From: Chitinophagaceae bacterium
GTDB taxonomy: Bacteria > Bacteroidota > Bacteroidia > Chitinophagales > Chitinophagaceae
NCBI GenBank assembly: GCA_019752295.1
Contig: JAIEMK010000036.1
Span: 124,001-188,000, forward strand
DNA length: 64,000 bases
Reading direction: 5' to 3'
Position numbers and translations under genes: made by a program. Positions 36,145 to 45,449 of the stretch are shown piece after piece (position 1 is the first letter of the stretch; each line of letters begins with the position of its first letter). Under the pieces are notes generated by a model that made no database searches, was not told the origin of the DNA, and saw only the letters and a program-made list of their open reading frames with translations.

Positions 36145-38367
36145 ATGAAAAAAAACCACCTGTTTCTTCTCTGCCTTTTAGGTAGCAGCGTTTTATCTAC
36201 AAATGTTTTTGCACAAAAAACTATTACCGGATTTAGTGAAAAATCTGCCGCTGAGCAGAAGCAAATCGAAAAAAAATTTGATGCGGGATTGAGCGCGGAA
36301 CGGATTGGAAAAAATATCAAAGACCTGTCTGCCAAACCACACCATCTTGGGTCAGTAGGAGGAAAAGCGGTGGCCGAAAATATTCTTGCACAATTCAAAT
36401 CATATGGATGGGATGCTGCAATAGAAACCTATCAGGTATTATTTCCTACTCCTAAAACAAGGATTCTGGAAATGACCTCACCAACGGTATATAAAGCCCT
36501 GTTGAAAGAACCTGCATTAAAAGAAGATGCTACTTCTAATCAGGAAGATCAGTTACCAACTTATAATTGCTGGAGCGCTGATGGTGATGTTACAGCCGAT
36601 TTGGTTTTTGTAAATTATGGTGTTCCGGCAGACTATGAAGTATTGGAAAAACTTGGAATTGATGTGAAGGGAAAAATAGTGATTGCAAAATATGGTCATA
36701 GCTGGAGGGGTATCAAACCAAAAGTTGCACAGGAACATGGCGCTATTGGTTGTATCATTTATTCAGATCCCAAAGACGATGGATATGGTGCGGGAGAAGT
36801 ATATCCCAAGGGGGCTTATAAAAGCGAGTACGGGGTACAAAGAGGTTCAATTATGGACATGGTAATTTATCCTGGCGATCCACTTACTCCGGGTGTTGGC
36901 GCAACAGCGGGTGCAAAAAGACTAGAGAAAAGCGAAGCAACAAATCTTTTAAAAATACCGGTATTGCCAATTAGTTATCACGATGCAAAACCTTTATTGG
37001 AATCCTTGGATGGCTCAGTAGCACCTGAAGAATGGGTGGGAGGATTACCGTTTACTTACCATATCGGACCCGGAAAAACCAAAGTACACCTAAAGGTTGA
37101 TTTTGATTGGAAGCTCCGCCCCGCTTATGATGTAATCGCAAAAATGAAAGGATCTGTATACCCCGATCAGTGGGTAATTCGCGGTAATCACCACGATGCT
37201 TGGGTAAATGGTGCGAACGATCCGATAAGCGGACAAGCTGCATTGTTAGAAGAAGCAAGATCAATTGGTGAGTTGGCAAAGACAGGTTGGAAACCGAAAA
37301 GAACATTGGTGTATTGTGCCTGGGATGGTGAAGAACCTGGATTGATCGGGTCAACAGAATGGGTAGAAGACCATGCTGAAGAACTGCAACAAAAAACGGT
37401 GGTTTATATTAATTCTGATGGCAATGCCAGAGGATTTCTGGATGCCGAAGGATCTCATGCTTTGGAAAATATGGTATATGAAGTTGCAAAAGAGGTAACA
37501 GACCCGCAAACCGGTGTTTCGGTTTACGAAAGAAGAAGAGCTGCAGATATCACAGGAGGAGCAACAACAAAAGCAAAACAGGAAGCACTCAATAATAAAG
37601 AATATCATTTGAATGCAATGGGTTCGGGCTCTGATTATTCATCGTTTATACAACACCTCGGATTACCAGCCCTGAGTATTGGGTTTGATGGAGAAAGCGG
37701 AGGCGGAGAATATCATTCCATCTATGACAGCTACGATCATTACAGCAAGTTTAAAGATCCGGGTTTTGTTTATGGGGTGGCACTTGCAAAAACAACGGGT
37801 CGTGTAGCACTAAGAATGGCAGACGCAGAATTATTACCTTTTGATTTTAGCAGATTGCAAAAAACAATTGCAGGATACATCAAAGAATTATCCGGATCAG
37901 TAGATGCATTGCGCGAAAAAACAAATCTCGAAAACGAATTAATTCAAAGTAATCTATATCAGTTGGCGGCAGACCCTACAAAGGCCGAAAAAATGCCGGC
38001 AGTAAAAGCGCCTGTACCATTCATCGATTTTCATCAAATACAAAATGCATTGACGGCATTTGAAAAAACAAGTAAGGATTTAAATCAATGGCTGGAAAAA
38101 CAAAATATGGTTGTAAGTGCAAAAACCAATCAGGCTTTGTATCAGGCAGAACAACAACTACTTTCAAAAAATGGATTACCAAGAAGGGCCTGGTTTAAAC
38201 ATAGTATTTATGCTCCTGGATTTTATACAGGCTATGGTGTAAAAACAATGCCCGGAATTCGTGAAGCAATTGAACAAAGAGATTGGAAAGAAGCACAAGA
38301 ACAAATGGATATAGATGCATCACTCTTGAATGCATTAACCAAACATTTACAATCCATCATGCAATAA
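36145..38367 (+). CDS. M28 zinc aminopeptidase, glutamate carboxypeptidase II-like
   Basis: A 740-residue exported metallopeptidase. A signal peptide (about 1-26, ending NVFA) leads into a split peptidase domain with an inserted protease-associated region (about 120-290; GKIVIAKYGHSWRGIKPKVA). The catalytic part has NHHDAWVNGANDPISG, WDGEEPGLIGSTEW, INSDGNARG and GGEYHSIYDSYDHY, which align with the two-zinc ligands and general-base Glu of glutamate carboxypeptidase II, all present. A helical TfR-type dimerisation domain follows (about 590-740). It probably cleaves peptides in the periplasm or outside. It lies 32 bases after the amidase gene and 10 before a lipoprotein gene, suggesting an operon. 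Confidence 0.93.
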   Translation: MKKNHLFLLCLLGSSVLSTNVFAQKTITGFSEKSAAEQKQIEKKFDAGLSAERIGKNIKDLSAKPHHLGSVGGKAVAENILAQFKSYGWDAAIETYQVLFPTPKTRILEMTSPTVYKALLKEPALKEDATSNQEDQLPTYNCWSADGDVTADLVFVNYGVPADYEVLEKLGIDVKGKIVIAKYGHSWRGIKPKVAQEHGAIGCIIYSDPKDDGYGAGEVYPKGAYKSEYGVQRGSIMDMVIYPGDPLTPGVGATAGAKRLEKSEATNLLKIPVLPISYHDAKPLLESLDGSVAPEEWVGGLPFTYHIGPGKTKVHLKVDFDWKLRPAYDVIAKMKGSVYPDQWVIRGNHHDAWVNGANDPISGQAALLEEARSIGELAKTGWKPKRTLVYCAWDGEEPGLIGSTEWVEDHAEELQQKTVVYINSDGNARGFLDAEGSHALENMVYEVAKEVTDPQTGVSVYERRRAADITGGATTKAKQEALNNKEYHLNAMGSGSDYSSFIQHLGLPALSIGFDGESGGGEYHSIYDSYDHYSKFKDPGFVYGVALAKTTGRVALRMADAELLPFDFSRLQKTIAGYIKELSGSVDALREKTNLENELIQSNLYQLAADPTKAEKMPAVKAPVPFIDFHQIQNALTAFEKTSKDLNQWLEKQNMVVSAKTNQALYQAEQQLLSKNGLPRRAWFKHSIYAPGFYTGYGVKTMPGIREAIEQRDWKEAQEQMDIDASLLNALTKHLQSIMQ

Positions 38368-38377
38368 AAAACTAAGC

Positions 38378-39517
38378 TTGAAATACTGTTTCATTTTATT
38401 TTCCATCGTTTTCTTATTTGCGTGCAAAGCCACGAACAGCCCCGCATCCAAACAGGACAAGATTAGTCGGTTAAAATTTCTTGGCGAATATGATATTGCC
38501 CATAATCAGAATTTTAACGGCACAACTATTGGAGGTTTATCGGGCATCGATTATGATGCATCTAACAATTTGTTTTATCTGATCAGCGATGATCGCTCGG
38601 CCATCAACCCTGCCAGATTTTATACGGCTAAAATTTCATGTACCGAAAAAGGAATCGATACGGTTCAGTGGATAGCAACCTATTATTTTAAACAAGCCGA
38701 TGGTAAAACCTATCCCAATTCAAAACAAGATCCGGCACACACACCCGACCCAGAAGCGATTAGGTTTAATGCGAATGAAAAAAATCTGATCTGGACCAGC
38801 GAAGGAGAAAGAATCATTAAAGGAAAGGACACAGTACTGGAAAACCCGGCCATAACAAGGGTTTCGTTGAATGGTAATTATATCGACACTTTTCCGCTTC
38901 CCGAAAATTTATTGATGCGTGTAACTGAAAAGGGCCCCAGACAAAACGGGGTGCTTGAAGGACTGACTTTTGATAAGGATTTTAAAAACATGTATGTAAA
39001 TCTGGAAGAGCCTTTGTACGAAGATGGTCCGCGAGCCGATTTAATCAAAAACAATGCTTGGATTAGAATTTATCAATACGATGTTGCTTCTAAAAAAAAT
39101 ATAGCACAATATGCATATCATTTAGAGCCAATTGCACATCCTGCGATTCCGGCAGATGGTTTTAAAATTAATGGAGTGCCGGATATTTATGCTATTGCAA
39201 AAAATAAGTTGATGGTTTTGGAAAGGTCTTTTTCAACCGGATCCATACCCTGTACCATTAAAGTATTTTTGGCAGACCTGAATGGAGCAGAAGATATTAG
39301 CACCAATAGTTCTTTGATAATAAATCCTGTTACAAAACCAGTACGGAAAAAATTATTGATCAACATGGATGCACTGGGAATCTTCACCGATAATATTGAA
39401 GGAGTTACTTTCGGTCCGCTCCTGCCTAATGGACATAAGACGCTGGTATTTGTTTCGGACAATAATTTTATGTCTTTCCAAAAAACGCAATTTCTTTTAT
39501 TTGAAATCTTACCATAG
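38378..39517 (+). CDS. Lipoprotein with phytase-like esterase domain
   Basis: 379 residues from a TTG at 38378, which gives a lipoprotein signal (MKYCFILFSIVFLFAC; the Cys after LFA is the lipidation site). The remainder matches the esterase-like activity of phytase family: a beta-propeller-like domain with GGLSGIDYDASNNLFYLISD, DPEAIRFN, LEGLTFDKDFKNMYV and TDNIEGVTFGP. Members are loosely tied to phosphoester hydrolysis, but catalytic residues are not well defined, so activity is only suggested. It is likely attached to the outer membrane and co-transcribed with the M28 peptidase (10-base gap) and the cyclophilin (17-base gap). Confidence 0.85.
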   Translation: MKYCFILFSIVFLFACKATNSPASKQDKISRLKFLGEYDIAHNQNFNGTTIGGLSGIDYDASNNLFYLISDDRSAINPARFYTAKISCTEKGIDTVQWIATYYFKQADGKTYPNSKQDPAHTPDPEAIRFNANEKNLIWTSEGERIIKGKDTVLENPAITRVSLNGNYIDTFPLPENLLMRVTEKGPRQNGVLEGLTFDKDFKNMYVNLEEPLYEDGPRADLIKNNAWIRIYQYDVASKKNIAQYAYHLEPIAHPAIPADGFKINGVPDIYAIAKNKLMVLERSFSTGSIPCTIKVFLADLNGAEDISTNSSLIINPVTKPVRKKLLINMDALGIFTDNIEGVTFGPLLPNGHKTLVFVSDNNFMSFQKTQFLLFEILP

Positions 39518-39534
39518 CCGGAATAAAAATTGAT

Positions 39535-40122
39535 ATGCGCAAAAACTGTTTTTTTATTGCATTGATATTATTGATGGGTTGTAAAAGCAAACCCCAATAC
39601 AATAATCCGCATATTGCTATTCAAACTAAATACGGAAATATTGAAATAGAGTTATTTCCTAAGCAGGCACCCAAAACAGTTGCTGCATTTCTAAGTTATG
39701 TGGATTCGGGATTTTATTATAATAGTAGTTTTTATAGAGCACTGAATATGGAGAACCAACCATCGAATGCACCAAAAACAGAATTGATTCAGGGCGGTAT
39801 CTGGAAAACAAACTATCAAAAAGCAATTAACATTAAAGGCATAGAACACGAAAGCACGGCACAAACAAAAATTCTACACAAAGAAGGAGTAATTTCTTTG
39901 GCAAGAGCAAAACCCGGCACTGCTGGTACTGAATTCTTTATTGTATTGAGTGATCAGCCAGGCTTGGATTTTGGAGGCGAAAACTGTGAAGACAAACAGG
40001 GTTATGCAGCATTCGGAAGGGTTGTAAATGGTCTGGATCTTGTATTTAAAATCTCGGGGCAAAGGTTAAATGGCCAGTATTTATCCCCTCAGGTTGATAT
40101 TTTCAACATTGTAAGATTGTAA
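39535..40122 (+). CDS. Cyclophilin-type peptidyl-prolyl isomerase lipoprotein
   Basis: A 195-residue protein with a lipoprotein signal (CFFIALILLMGC). The cyclophilin domain starts with TKYGNIEIELFPKQAPKTVAAFL, includes FYRALNMEN, EGVISLARAKPGTAGTEFFIVL and ends with AFGRVVNGLDLVFKI. The usual active-site FxRV segment reads FYRAL and the QGGD segment reads IQGGIW, so catalytic efficiency may differ. It is probably a periplasmic folding helper for the exported hydrolases of the same gene cluster; that link is inferred from position. Confidence 0.9.
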   Translation: MRKNCFFIALILLMGCKSKPQYNNPHIAIQTKYGNIEIELFPKQAPKTVAAFLSYVDSGFYYNSSFYRALNMENQPSNAPKTELIQGGIWKTNYQKAINIKGIEHESTAQTKILHKEGVISLARAKPGTAGTEFFIVLSDQPGLDFGGENCEDKQGYAAFGRVVNGLDLVFKISGQRLNGQYLSPQVDIFNIVRL

Positions 40123-40236
40123 CAATCAATTAATTTAACAGTGCCTTCGCATTCCTTTAGGCTCACTTTATGATTTATTGGCACGCCGATTGGTTTAATC
40201 TTAATGATTGAAATTTGCAATAATAAAATAAGAACG

Positions 40237-40815
40237 ATGAAAAATCTAAGTTGGATATTAGTCATTGCATTAATGATGGTGGTTATAACCAGTTGTGAAA
40301 CTACAGCCCGGGTACAGAAAGACAATACCATCGATTTTAAAAAATTTAAAAACTATGCTTGGGTTGATGTGAGCATAAAAGACAGTACCAACCAAACCCC
40401 TAAAATGAACGACCTTATTGATCGAAAAATCAAAGCAAGTGTGGATCGGAATCTTTCGGAAAATGGGTGGACACTAAACAAGAAGAACCCGGATGTATTG
40501 ATAGCATATGAAATGGACGTTGAGAAAGAGAGTAGAAATGTAAGTACTCCGGTTTACACACAACCTACTTACAGATATGTATATAGTCCATATAGCAGAA
40601 GATGGGTTTCCATATTTTATCCATCTGAATTCTATGGATACCGCCATTCAGTAAAAACAGTACAGCAACATACGCTTACTATTACGCTGGTGGAAGCAGA
40701 AACAGATAAAACAATCTGGCAGGGCTGGACAACCATTGATAATACTACCACACGCTTAACAGATGGTGAGATCGATCATAATGTACATGCCATTATAAAA
40801 AAACTAAAAAAATAA
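40237..40815 (+). CDS. DUF4136-type lipoprotein
   Basis: 192 residues from the ATG at 40237 (MKNLSWILVIALMMVVITSC), with lipidation at the Cys of ITSC; the open frame begins earlier at 40204. The mature part follows the DUF4136 pattern: FKKFKNYAWVDV near the start, LIDRKIKASVDRNLSENGW, NPDVLIAYEMDVEKE in the middle and the TLTITLVEAETDKTIWQGW strand close to the end. Function unknown. The central segment is Tyr/Ser/Arg-rich (YVYSPYSRRW). A terminator follows. Confidence 0.8.
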   Translation: MKNLSWILVIALMMVVITSCETTARVQKDNTIDFKKFKNYAWVDVSIKDSTNQTPKMNDLIDRKIKASVDRNLSENGWTLNKKNPDVLIAYEMDVEKESRNVSTPVYTQPTYRYVYSPYSRRWVSIFYPSEFYGYRHSVKTVQQHTLTITLVEAETDKTIWQGWTTIDNTTTRLTDGEIDHNVHAIIKKLKK

Positions 40816-40838
40816 AGTTCAATTCCCCCTTCATATAC

Positions 40839-40877
40839 TAGGCCAGTCTCTGAGTAAGGGGTGGCCTATTTTTATTT
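40839..40877 (+). terminator. Terminator after the DUF4136 gene
   Basis: TAGGCCA / TGGCCTA, a 7-bp stem with a 16-base loop, followed by TTTTTATTT, 24 bases after the stop. Confidence 0.7.
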
Positions 40878-40947
40878 AGCGAACAAACTGTTTCTGCAAC
40901 TAACAAAGCTGAGAGAACATTAACTTCGTTGTAAACATTTTTTGTTT

Positions 40948-42987
40948 ATGCCTTTTCAATTACACGCACCCTATTCTCCTGCAGGTGATCAGCCTTCTGC
41001 GATTCAGCAGCTCACAGATAATGTAAATGCCGGAGAGCATTTTCAAACCTTATTGGGTGTAACGGGAAGTGGTAAAACTTATACTATTGCAAACCTTATT
41101 CAAAATACGCAACGTCCCACATTGGTGTTAACGCACAACAAAACATTGGTGGCACAATTGTATGGTGAGTTCAAACAATTTTTTCCGGAAAATGCTGTGG
41201 GCTATTTTGTAAGTTATTACGACTACTATCAACCAGAAGCCTATATGCCGGTAACGGGTACTTATATTGAGAAGGATTTAAGTATTAATGAAGAGCTTGA
41301 CAAATTACGATTACAAGCAACATCACAGTTGCTGAGTGGAAGAAGAGATATTATTGTTGTTGCGAGTGTGAGTTGTATTTATGGTATGGGCAATCCAACA
41401 GAATATGAAAACGGGATCATTCGAATTCATAAAGGACAAGTGATTTCGCGTCAGGGATTCTTGCATGCTTTGGTAAATTCTTTATACAACCGCTCGCAGG
41501 GAGAGTTTGGCAGGGGAACTTTTAGAGTAAAGGGTGATACGGTAGACATTAATTTACCTTATGTGGATTTCGGATATCGAATTACCTTTTTCGGAGATGA
41601 AATAGAAGAGATAGAAAGTATAGAAACTGCTACCAGCAAGCGTATCGGGCTAATGGATACTGCTGCGATATTTCCTGCCACCCTTTATTTGGCACCTAAA
41701 GAAATGATTCTTCAGGTAATGCACGAGATTCAGGATGAGATGATGGCACAGGTTGAATATTTTAAGAGCACCGGGAAATTCATTGAAGCGCAAAGGCTAA
41801 AGGAAAGGGTTGAATACGATATTGAAATGATCCGCGAGCTGGGATATTGTAACGGCATTGAAAACTATTCCAGATTTTTCGATCGCAGAAAACCAGGTAC
41901 AAGACCATTCTGTTTATTGGATTATTTTCCGAAAGATTTTTTGTTGGTTGTAGACGAAAGTCATCAGACCATTCCACAAGTTGCAGGAATGTATGGTGGC
42001 GACCGATCCAGAAAATTAGTGTTGGTGGAATACGGATTTCGTTTACCCAGTGCCATGGATAACCGTCCATTGAACTTTAATGAGTTTGAAGCGCTAACAG
42101 GTCAGACCATTTTTGTGAGTGCAACTCCCGGCGATTACGAATTAGAAAAAACAGAAGGAGTTGTGGTGGAGCAGATTGTACGGCCAACGGGATTATTAGA
42201 TCCTCCCATACAGATCAGACCTAGTGTGAATCAGATTGATGATCTTCTCGAAGAAATTGATAAAACGGTGAAGAAAGGAGATCGCGTTTTAGTTACTACG
42301 CTAACAAAACGCATGGCTGAGGAAATGGATAAGTACCTAGGCCGCATCAATATAAAATCAAAATATATTCACAGCGATGTAGATACTTTGGAACGCGTTG
42401 AAATTCTGAGGCAGTTGAGGCTAGGCGAAATTGATGTGCTGGTGGGAGTAAATTTATTAAGAGAAGGACTTGACTTGCCTGAAGTTTCACTCGTGGCAAT
42501 ATTGGATGCAGATAAAGAGGGCTTTCTGCGAAACGAAAAATCATTGACACAAACATCGGGACGTGCAGCGCGTAATGTAGATGGGTTTGTGATTTTTTAT
42601 GCAGATAAGATGACAGAAAGTATGCAACGTACGATTGATGAAACAAACAGGAGAAGAGAAAAACAAATTGCATATAATATTGAGCACGGAATTACTCCTA
42701 AGACGATTATAAAAAGCAGAGAGCAGGTTTTTGCACAAGGCTCTGTTTTGGATATTAAAGGATATGATCCTTCGAATCCATACGCCTTACAAAGAGATGC
42801 ACAAATTGTAGAAACCAAAGCAGCAGAGGAGCAGGAAATATATAAGACCATACCTCAGATAGAAAAAGCAATTAGTAAGACCAAAAAAGAAATGGAAAAA
42901 GCAGCCAGAGATCTTGACTTTATTGAAGCTGCAAGACTAAGAGACGATATGTTTAGATTGCAGAAAGAGTTGGCAGAAATGAAATAA
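40948..42987 (+). CDS. uvrB: Excinuclease ABC subunit B
   Basis: Damage-verifying helicase-like subunit of nucleotide excision repair. 679 residues from the ATG at 40948 (MPFQLHAPYSPAGDQPSAI); a TTG two codons earlier is less likely. It shows Walker A GVTGSGKTYT (about 37-46), the beta-hairpin YYDYYQPEAYMP near 95 used to probe DNA, helicase motifs (VDESHQTIPQ; VSATPGDYE; LREGLDLPEV; TSGRAARN) and the C-terminal UVR motif (ARDLDFIEAARLRDD) that binds UvrC. Right after the stop lies a 7-bp hairpin (42988-43005) without a T run. Confidence 0.97.
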   Translation: MPFQLHAPYSPAGDQPSAIQQLTDNVNAGEHFQTLLGVTGSGKTYTIANLIQNTQRPTLVLTHNKTLVAQLYGEFKQFFPENAVGYFVSYYDYYQPEAYMPVTGTYIEKDLSINEELDKLRLQATSQLLSGRRDIIVVASVSCIYGMGNPTEYENGIIRIHKGQVISRQGFLHALVNSLYNRSQGEFGRGTFRVKGDTVDINLPYVDFGYRITFFGDEIEEIESIETATSKRIGLMDTAAIFPATLYLAPKEMILQVMHEIQDEMMAQVEYFKSTGKFIEAQRLKERVEYDIEMIRELGYCNGIENYSRFFDRRKPGTRPFCLLDYFPKDFLLVVDESHQTIPQVAGMYGGDRSRKLVLVEYGFRLPSAMDNRPLNFNEFEALTGQTIFVSATPGDYELEKTEGVVVEQIVRPTGLLDPPIQIRPSVNQIDDLLEEIDKTVKKGDRVLVTTLTKRMAEEMDKYLGRINIKSKYIHSDVDTLERVEILRQLRLGEIDVLVGVNLLREGLDLPEVSLVAILDADKEGFLRNEKSLTQTSGRAARNVDGFVIFYADKMTESMQRTIDETNRRREKQIAYNIEHGITPKTIIKSREQVFAQGSVLDIKGYDPSNPYALQRDAQIVETKAAEEQEIYKTIPQIEKAISKTKKEMEKAARDLDFIEAARLRDDMFRLQKELAEMK

Positions 42988-43128
42988 GTTACTGATTGCA
43001 GTAACCCGGCAGAAGTACAATATTTTATTTTGATAGAAAATGCTTACTTTTTCTGTGTGTAATGCAAACACAAACGGATTTTTATTAGGATTAAAAGGGG
43101 TCATCATCTCCGAAACGGAATCATTGCT

Positions 43129-44199
43129 ATGCTAAAAAACAGCAAAATCAGAATCATACTGAGTATCACACTGCTATTATTATTAAGTGTTGGAAATTAT
43201 TATTTTCAGTATGGAGGTATAAATGGTTTATTATATTTATGTGTCATCATCATATTCTCTTATCAGGACGACTATCCTTTTTTAACCTCGATTCTATTCT
43301 GTGTTTTTGTAAATATTCTTTGGGGGTCGGGAGATTTGCTCAGTCATAGATTCAACACTAATCTTACAGCCATACTAGCCAGCAGCAGCAGAATGATTGT
43401 TTCTATTCTTGCTTCTATTGGGGCACACACTTATTTTTTGGAGAAAAAACAAAAAGAAACGATAGTCAATCAAAAGACCGCATTAGAAAAATCGAACTTA
43501 GAACTGAATAAGTTTATTGCAATGGCTGCTCATGATATTCGAACTCCGGTTTCTTCGATGAAAATGATCTCAGATTTTTTGGTGCGCGATAAATCACTAT
43601 CACCAGAGTCAAAACAATGGGTAGAAATTATTAGGGCTACAGCAACTAACACACTCTTAATTCTCAACAATACTTTAAACATTAGTCAGATCCGATCAGG
43701 TAAAATTGAGATGAATTTTTTGAAGGAAGATTATATCAAATTTGTTAAAGACAATCTTTTGATCAACAGCCATTTTGCAACAACAAAAAAACAGGAGATA
43801 CTTTTTCAGAGCAGCATCGAATCAATCGAAGCAGAGTTCGATAAGAGCAGGATGGTGCAGGTTGTAAATAATTTATTGAGCAACGCTATTAAATATTCTC
43901 CTGAAAATAGTAGCATTGCCGTATCCGTAGAATGCGAAGAAAAAGGCAACGGAGAGCAATATATCACCACACACGTAAAAGATCAGGGTCTGGGTATTGA
44001 TGAAGCCTTTCACGATACATTGTACAACGCATTTGCAACAACCTCTAATCAACCAACTCATAACGAAGGTAAAACCGGACTGGGACTTGCCATCGTAAAG
44101 AAAATAGTTGAACTACATCATGGCAATATTGGTTTTAGCAGTAAAAAAGGCTTCGGTTCGGAATTCTATTTTTCGATACCAATTTCGCAAAATAGCTGA
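43129..44199 (+). CDS. Sensor histidine kinase
   Basis: A 356-residue membrane kinase. The N-terminal third holds four to five hydrophobic segments (for example IILSITLLLLLSVGNYYF and LYLCVIIIFSY) without an obvious periplasmic sensor domain, then a short coiled coil (about 104-128), a HisKA domain with the phosphoacceptor His in MAAHDIRTPVSS (about 136) and a HATPase domain with the N box (NNLLSNAIKYSP near 246), G1 (KDQGLGID) and G2 (GKTGLGLAIVKKIVE). No response regulator is adjacent, so it is an orphan in this window. The signal may be sensed within the membrane; not determinable. Confidence 0.9.
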   Translation: MLKNSKIRIILSITLLLLLSVGNYYFQYGGINGLLYLCVIIIFSYQDDYPFLTSILFCVFVNILWGSGDLLSHRFNTNLTAILASSSRMIVSILASIGAHTYFLEKKQKETIVNQKTALEKSNLELNKFIAMAAHDIRTPVSSMKMISDFLVRDKSLSPESKQWVEIIRATATNTLLILNNTLNISQIRSGKIEMNFLKEDYIKFVKDNLLINSHFATTKKQEILFQSSIESIEAEFDKSRMVQVVNNLLSNAIKYSPENSSIAVSVECEEKGNGEQYITTHVKDQGLGIDEAFHDTLYNAFATTSNQPTHNEGKTGLGLAIVKKIVELHHGNIGFSSKKGFGSEFYFSIPISQNS

Positions 44200-44232
44200 A
44201 CTTAGTGTTTTGAAATAATAGTTTTTGATACA

Positions 44233-45345
44233 ATGAAATCCATTCTTTCTTTCTTCTTTACATGTATCATAAGTTCTGTAGCATTTGGGCAGAATATTGT
44301 TGTAAATGGAGACCTGGAAGATGTGAATATTTGTGATGAACGTACGGCACGCTGCAGTCCTGCCGGTTGGTTTTATTTTAAGTATGATCCACAGGGATTT
44401 GCGAATCCCGGATTTCGTTACAAAACCATTTCTGCAAGCGGTAATTGTCATTTTATTTTGCTTGCTGCCGATACAACCGCTGATGGAAGGGATTATTGGC
44501 AAACTAAATTATTGTGTGCACTTGAGCCCGGAAAAAAATATACTGTTTCTTTAAAAATTTCTGCAACATGGGCAAATCCTAATTTAAATGACATTGGTAT
44601 CTGGTTTACAGATCAATTTGTGTATGCCACAAAAGATACCGTTTTCCGCCCCGATAATGCCATTGGTTTTATAGATGCAAAAGTAAAAGCCATTAAAAAT
44701 GGCTGGTTTTTAATTACAAAAGAAATTGTGGCTACAAATAATGCATCGATATTGGTGGTAGGAAACTTTTCTAAAAAAAGCAATCCCGAGATCTTATTGC
44801 AAAGAAATCTTGAAAAGAAACCGGTATTCATTTTTGTGGATGATATTTCAATCAACTGCGAAAAAAATAGTCCTTGCATTGTGAACCCTAATTTAAAAGA
44901 CTCTTTGTATGCTTTAAAGAAAAGGCATTCAAGGTATCCCCCATTTACCAATCCATTTCCTGTACGCAAAGATTCAATTATTGTAAAAGAGATTCCTGCA
45001 AAAGCACCTGTCAATAAAGTAGATACCATTAGCATCAGTAGTATTCAGTTTGCACTGGACGATTATAGGATCACCGACAAATCGGTGCTTCGGATGCTTA
45101 ACCCGCTTAGACAAAAAATGAATGCGATCGAAAAAATGGAAGTAATTGGATTTACAGATGATCTTGGTTCTGAATCATATAATTTAGAACTGTCGAAAAA
45201 CAGGGCTGCCTCAGTTATTAAGATGCTTGCAAATGATATCGGAATAGATCCCAAAATAATTTATGTGAGGGGCGAAGGAATCTCGCGAAGATTTGAAAAG
45301 AAAGAATTAAACAGAAGGGTAGACATCTATATCTACTGGAAATAA
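44233..45345 (+). CDS. OmpA-family protein with N-terminal beta-sandwich domain
   Basis: A 370-residue exported protein with a signal peptide (SFFFTCIISSVAFGQ). The N-terminal half (about 20-215) looks like a carbohydrate-binding-type beta sandwich (NIVVNGDLED at its start, FVDDISINC at its end), and the C-terminal 110 residues are an OmpA peptidoglycan-binding domain (IGFTDDLGSESYNLELSKNR and GEGISRRFEKKELNRRVDI). The usual start of the domain (F-x-x-x-S) is seen as SSIQFALDDYRITDKS. It probably anchors the outer envelope to the cell wall. A strong terminator lies 70 bases downstream. Confidence 0.88.
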   Translation: MKSILSFFFTCIISSVAFGQNIVVNGDLEDVNICDERTARCSPAGWFYFKYDPQGFANPGFRYKTISASGNCHFILLAADTTADGRDYWQTKLLCALEPGKKYTVSLKISATWANPNLNDIGIWFTDQFVYATKDTVFRPDNAIGFIDAKVKAIKNGWFLITKEIVATNNASILVVGNFSKKSNPEILLQRNLEKKPVFIFVDDISINCEKNSPCIVNPNLKDSLYALKKRHSRYPPFTNPFPVRKDSIIVKEIPAKAPVNKVDTISISSIQFALDDYRITDKSVLRMLNPLRQKMNAIEKMEVIGFTDDLGSESYNLELSKNRAASVIKMLANDIGIDPKIIYVRGEGISRRFEKKELNRRVDIYIYWK

Positions 45346-45414
45346 TTTTTAGTGAAGAGATAATAGTGAAGAATGTGCAAATATCCACTCCTTGGCGGGG
45401 CGTGTAAAAAAATA

Positions 45415-45446
45415 TAAAAAAACCTCTGAACACTCAGAGGTTTTTT
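45415..45446. terminator. Bidirectional terminator between convergent genes
   Basis: AAAAAACCTCTGA, ACAC loop, TCAGAGGTTTTTT: a 13-bp perfect stem with A/T tracts both sides, between the OmpA gene and the sortilin-like gene. Confidence 0.93.
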
Positions 45447-45449
45447 CGA

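Noticed and set aside
42988..43005. Hairpin GTTACTG/CAGTAAC right after uvrB as terminator
   Set aside because: No T run follows; a short stem like this is weak evidence for termination.
25052..45345. Single 20-kb operon on the plus strand
   Set aside because: Terminators after recA and the DUF4136 gene, and gaps above 100 bases, break it into several units.
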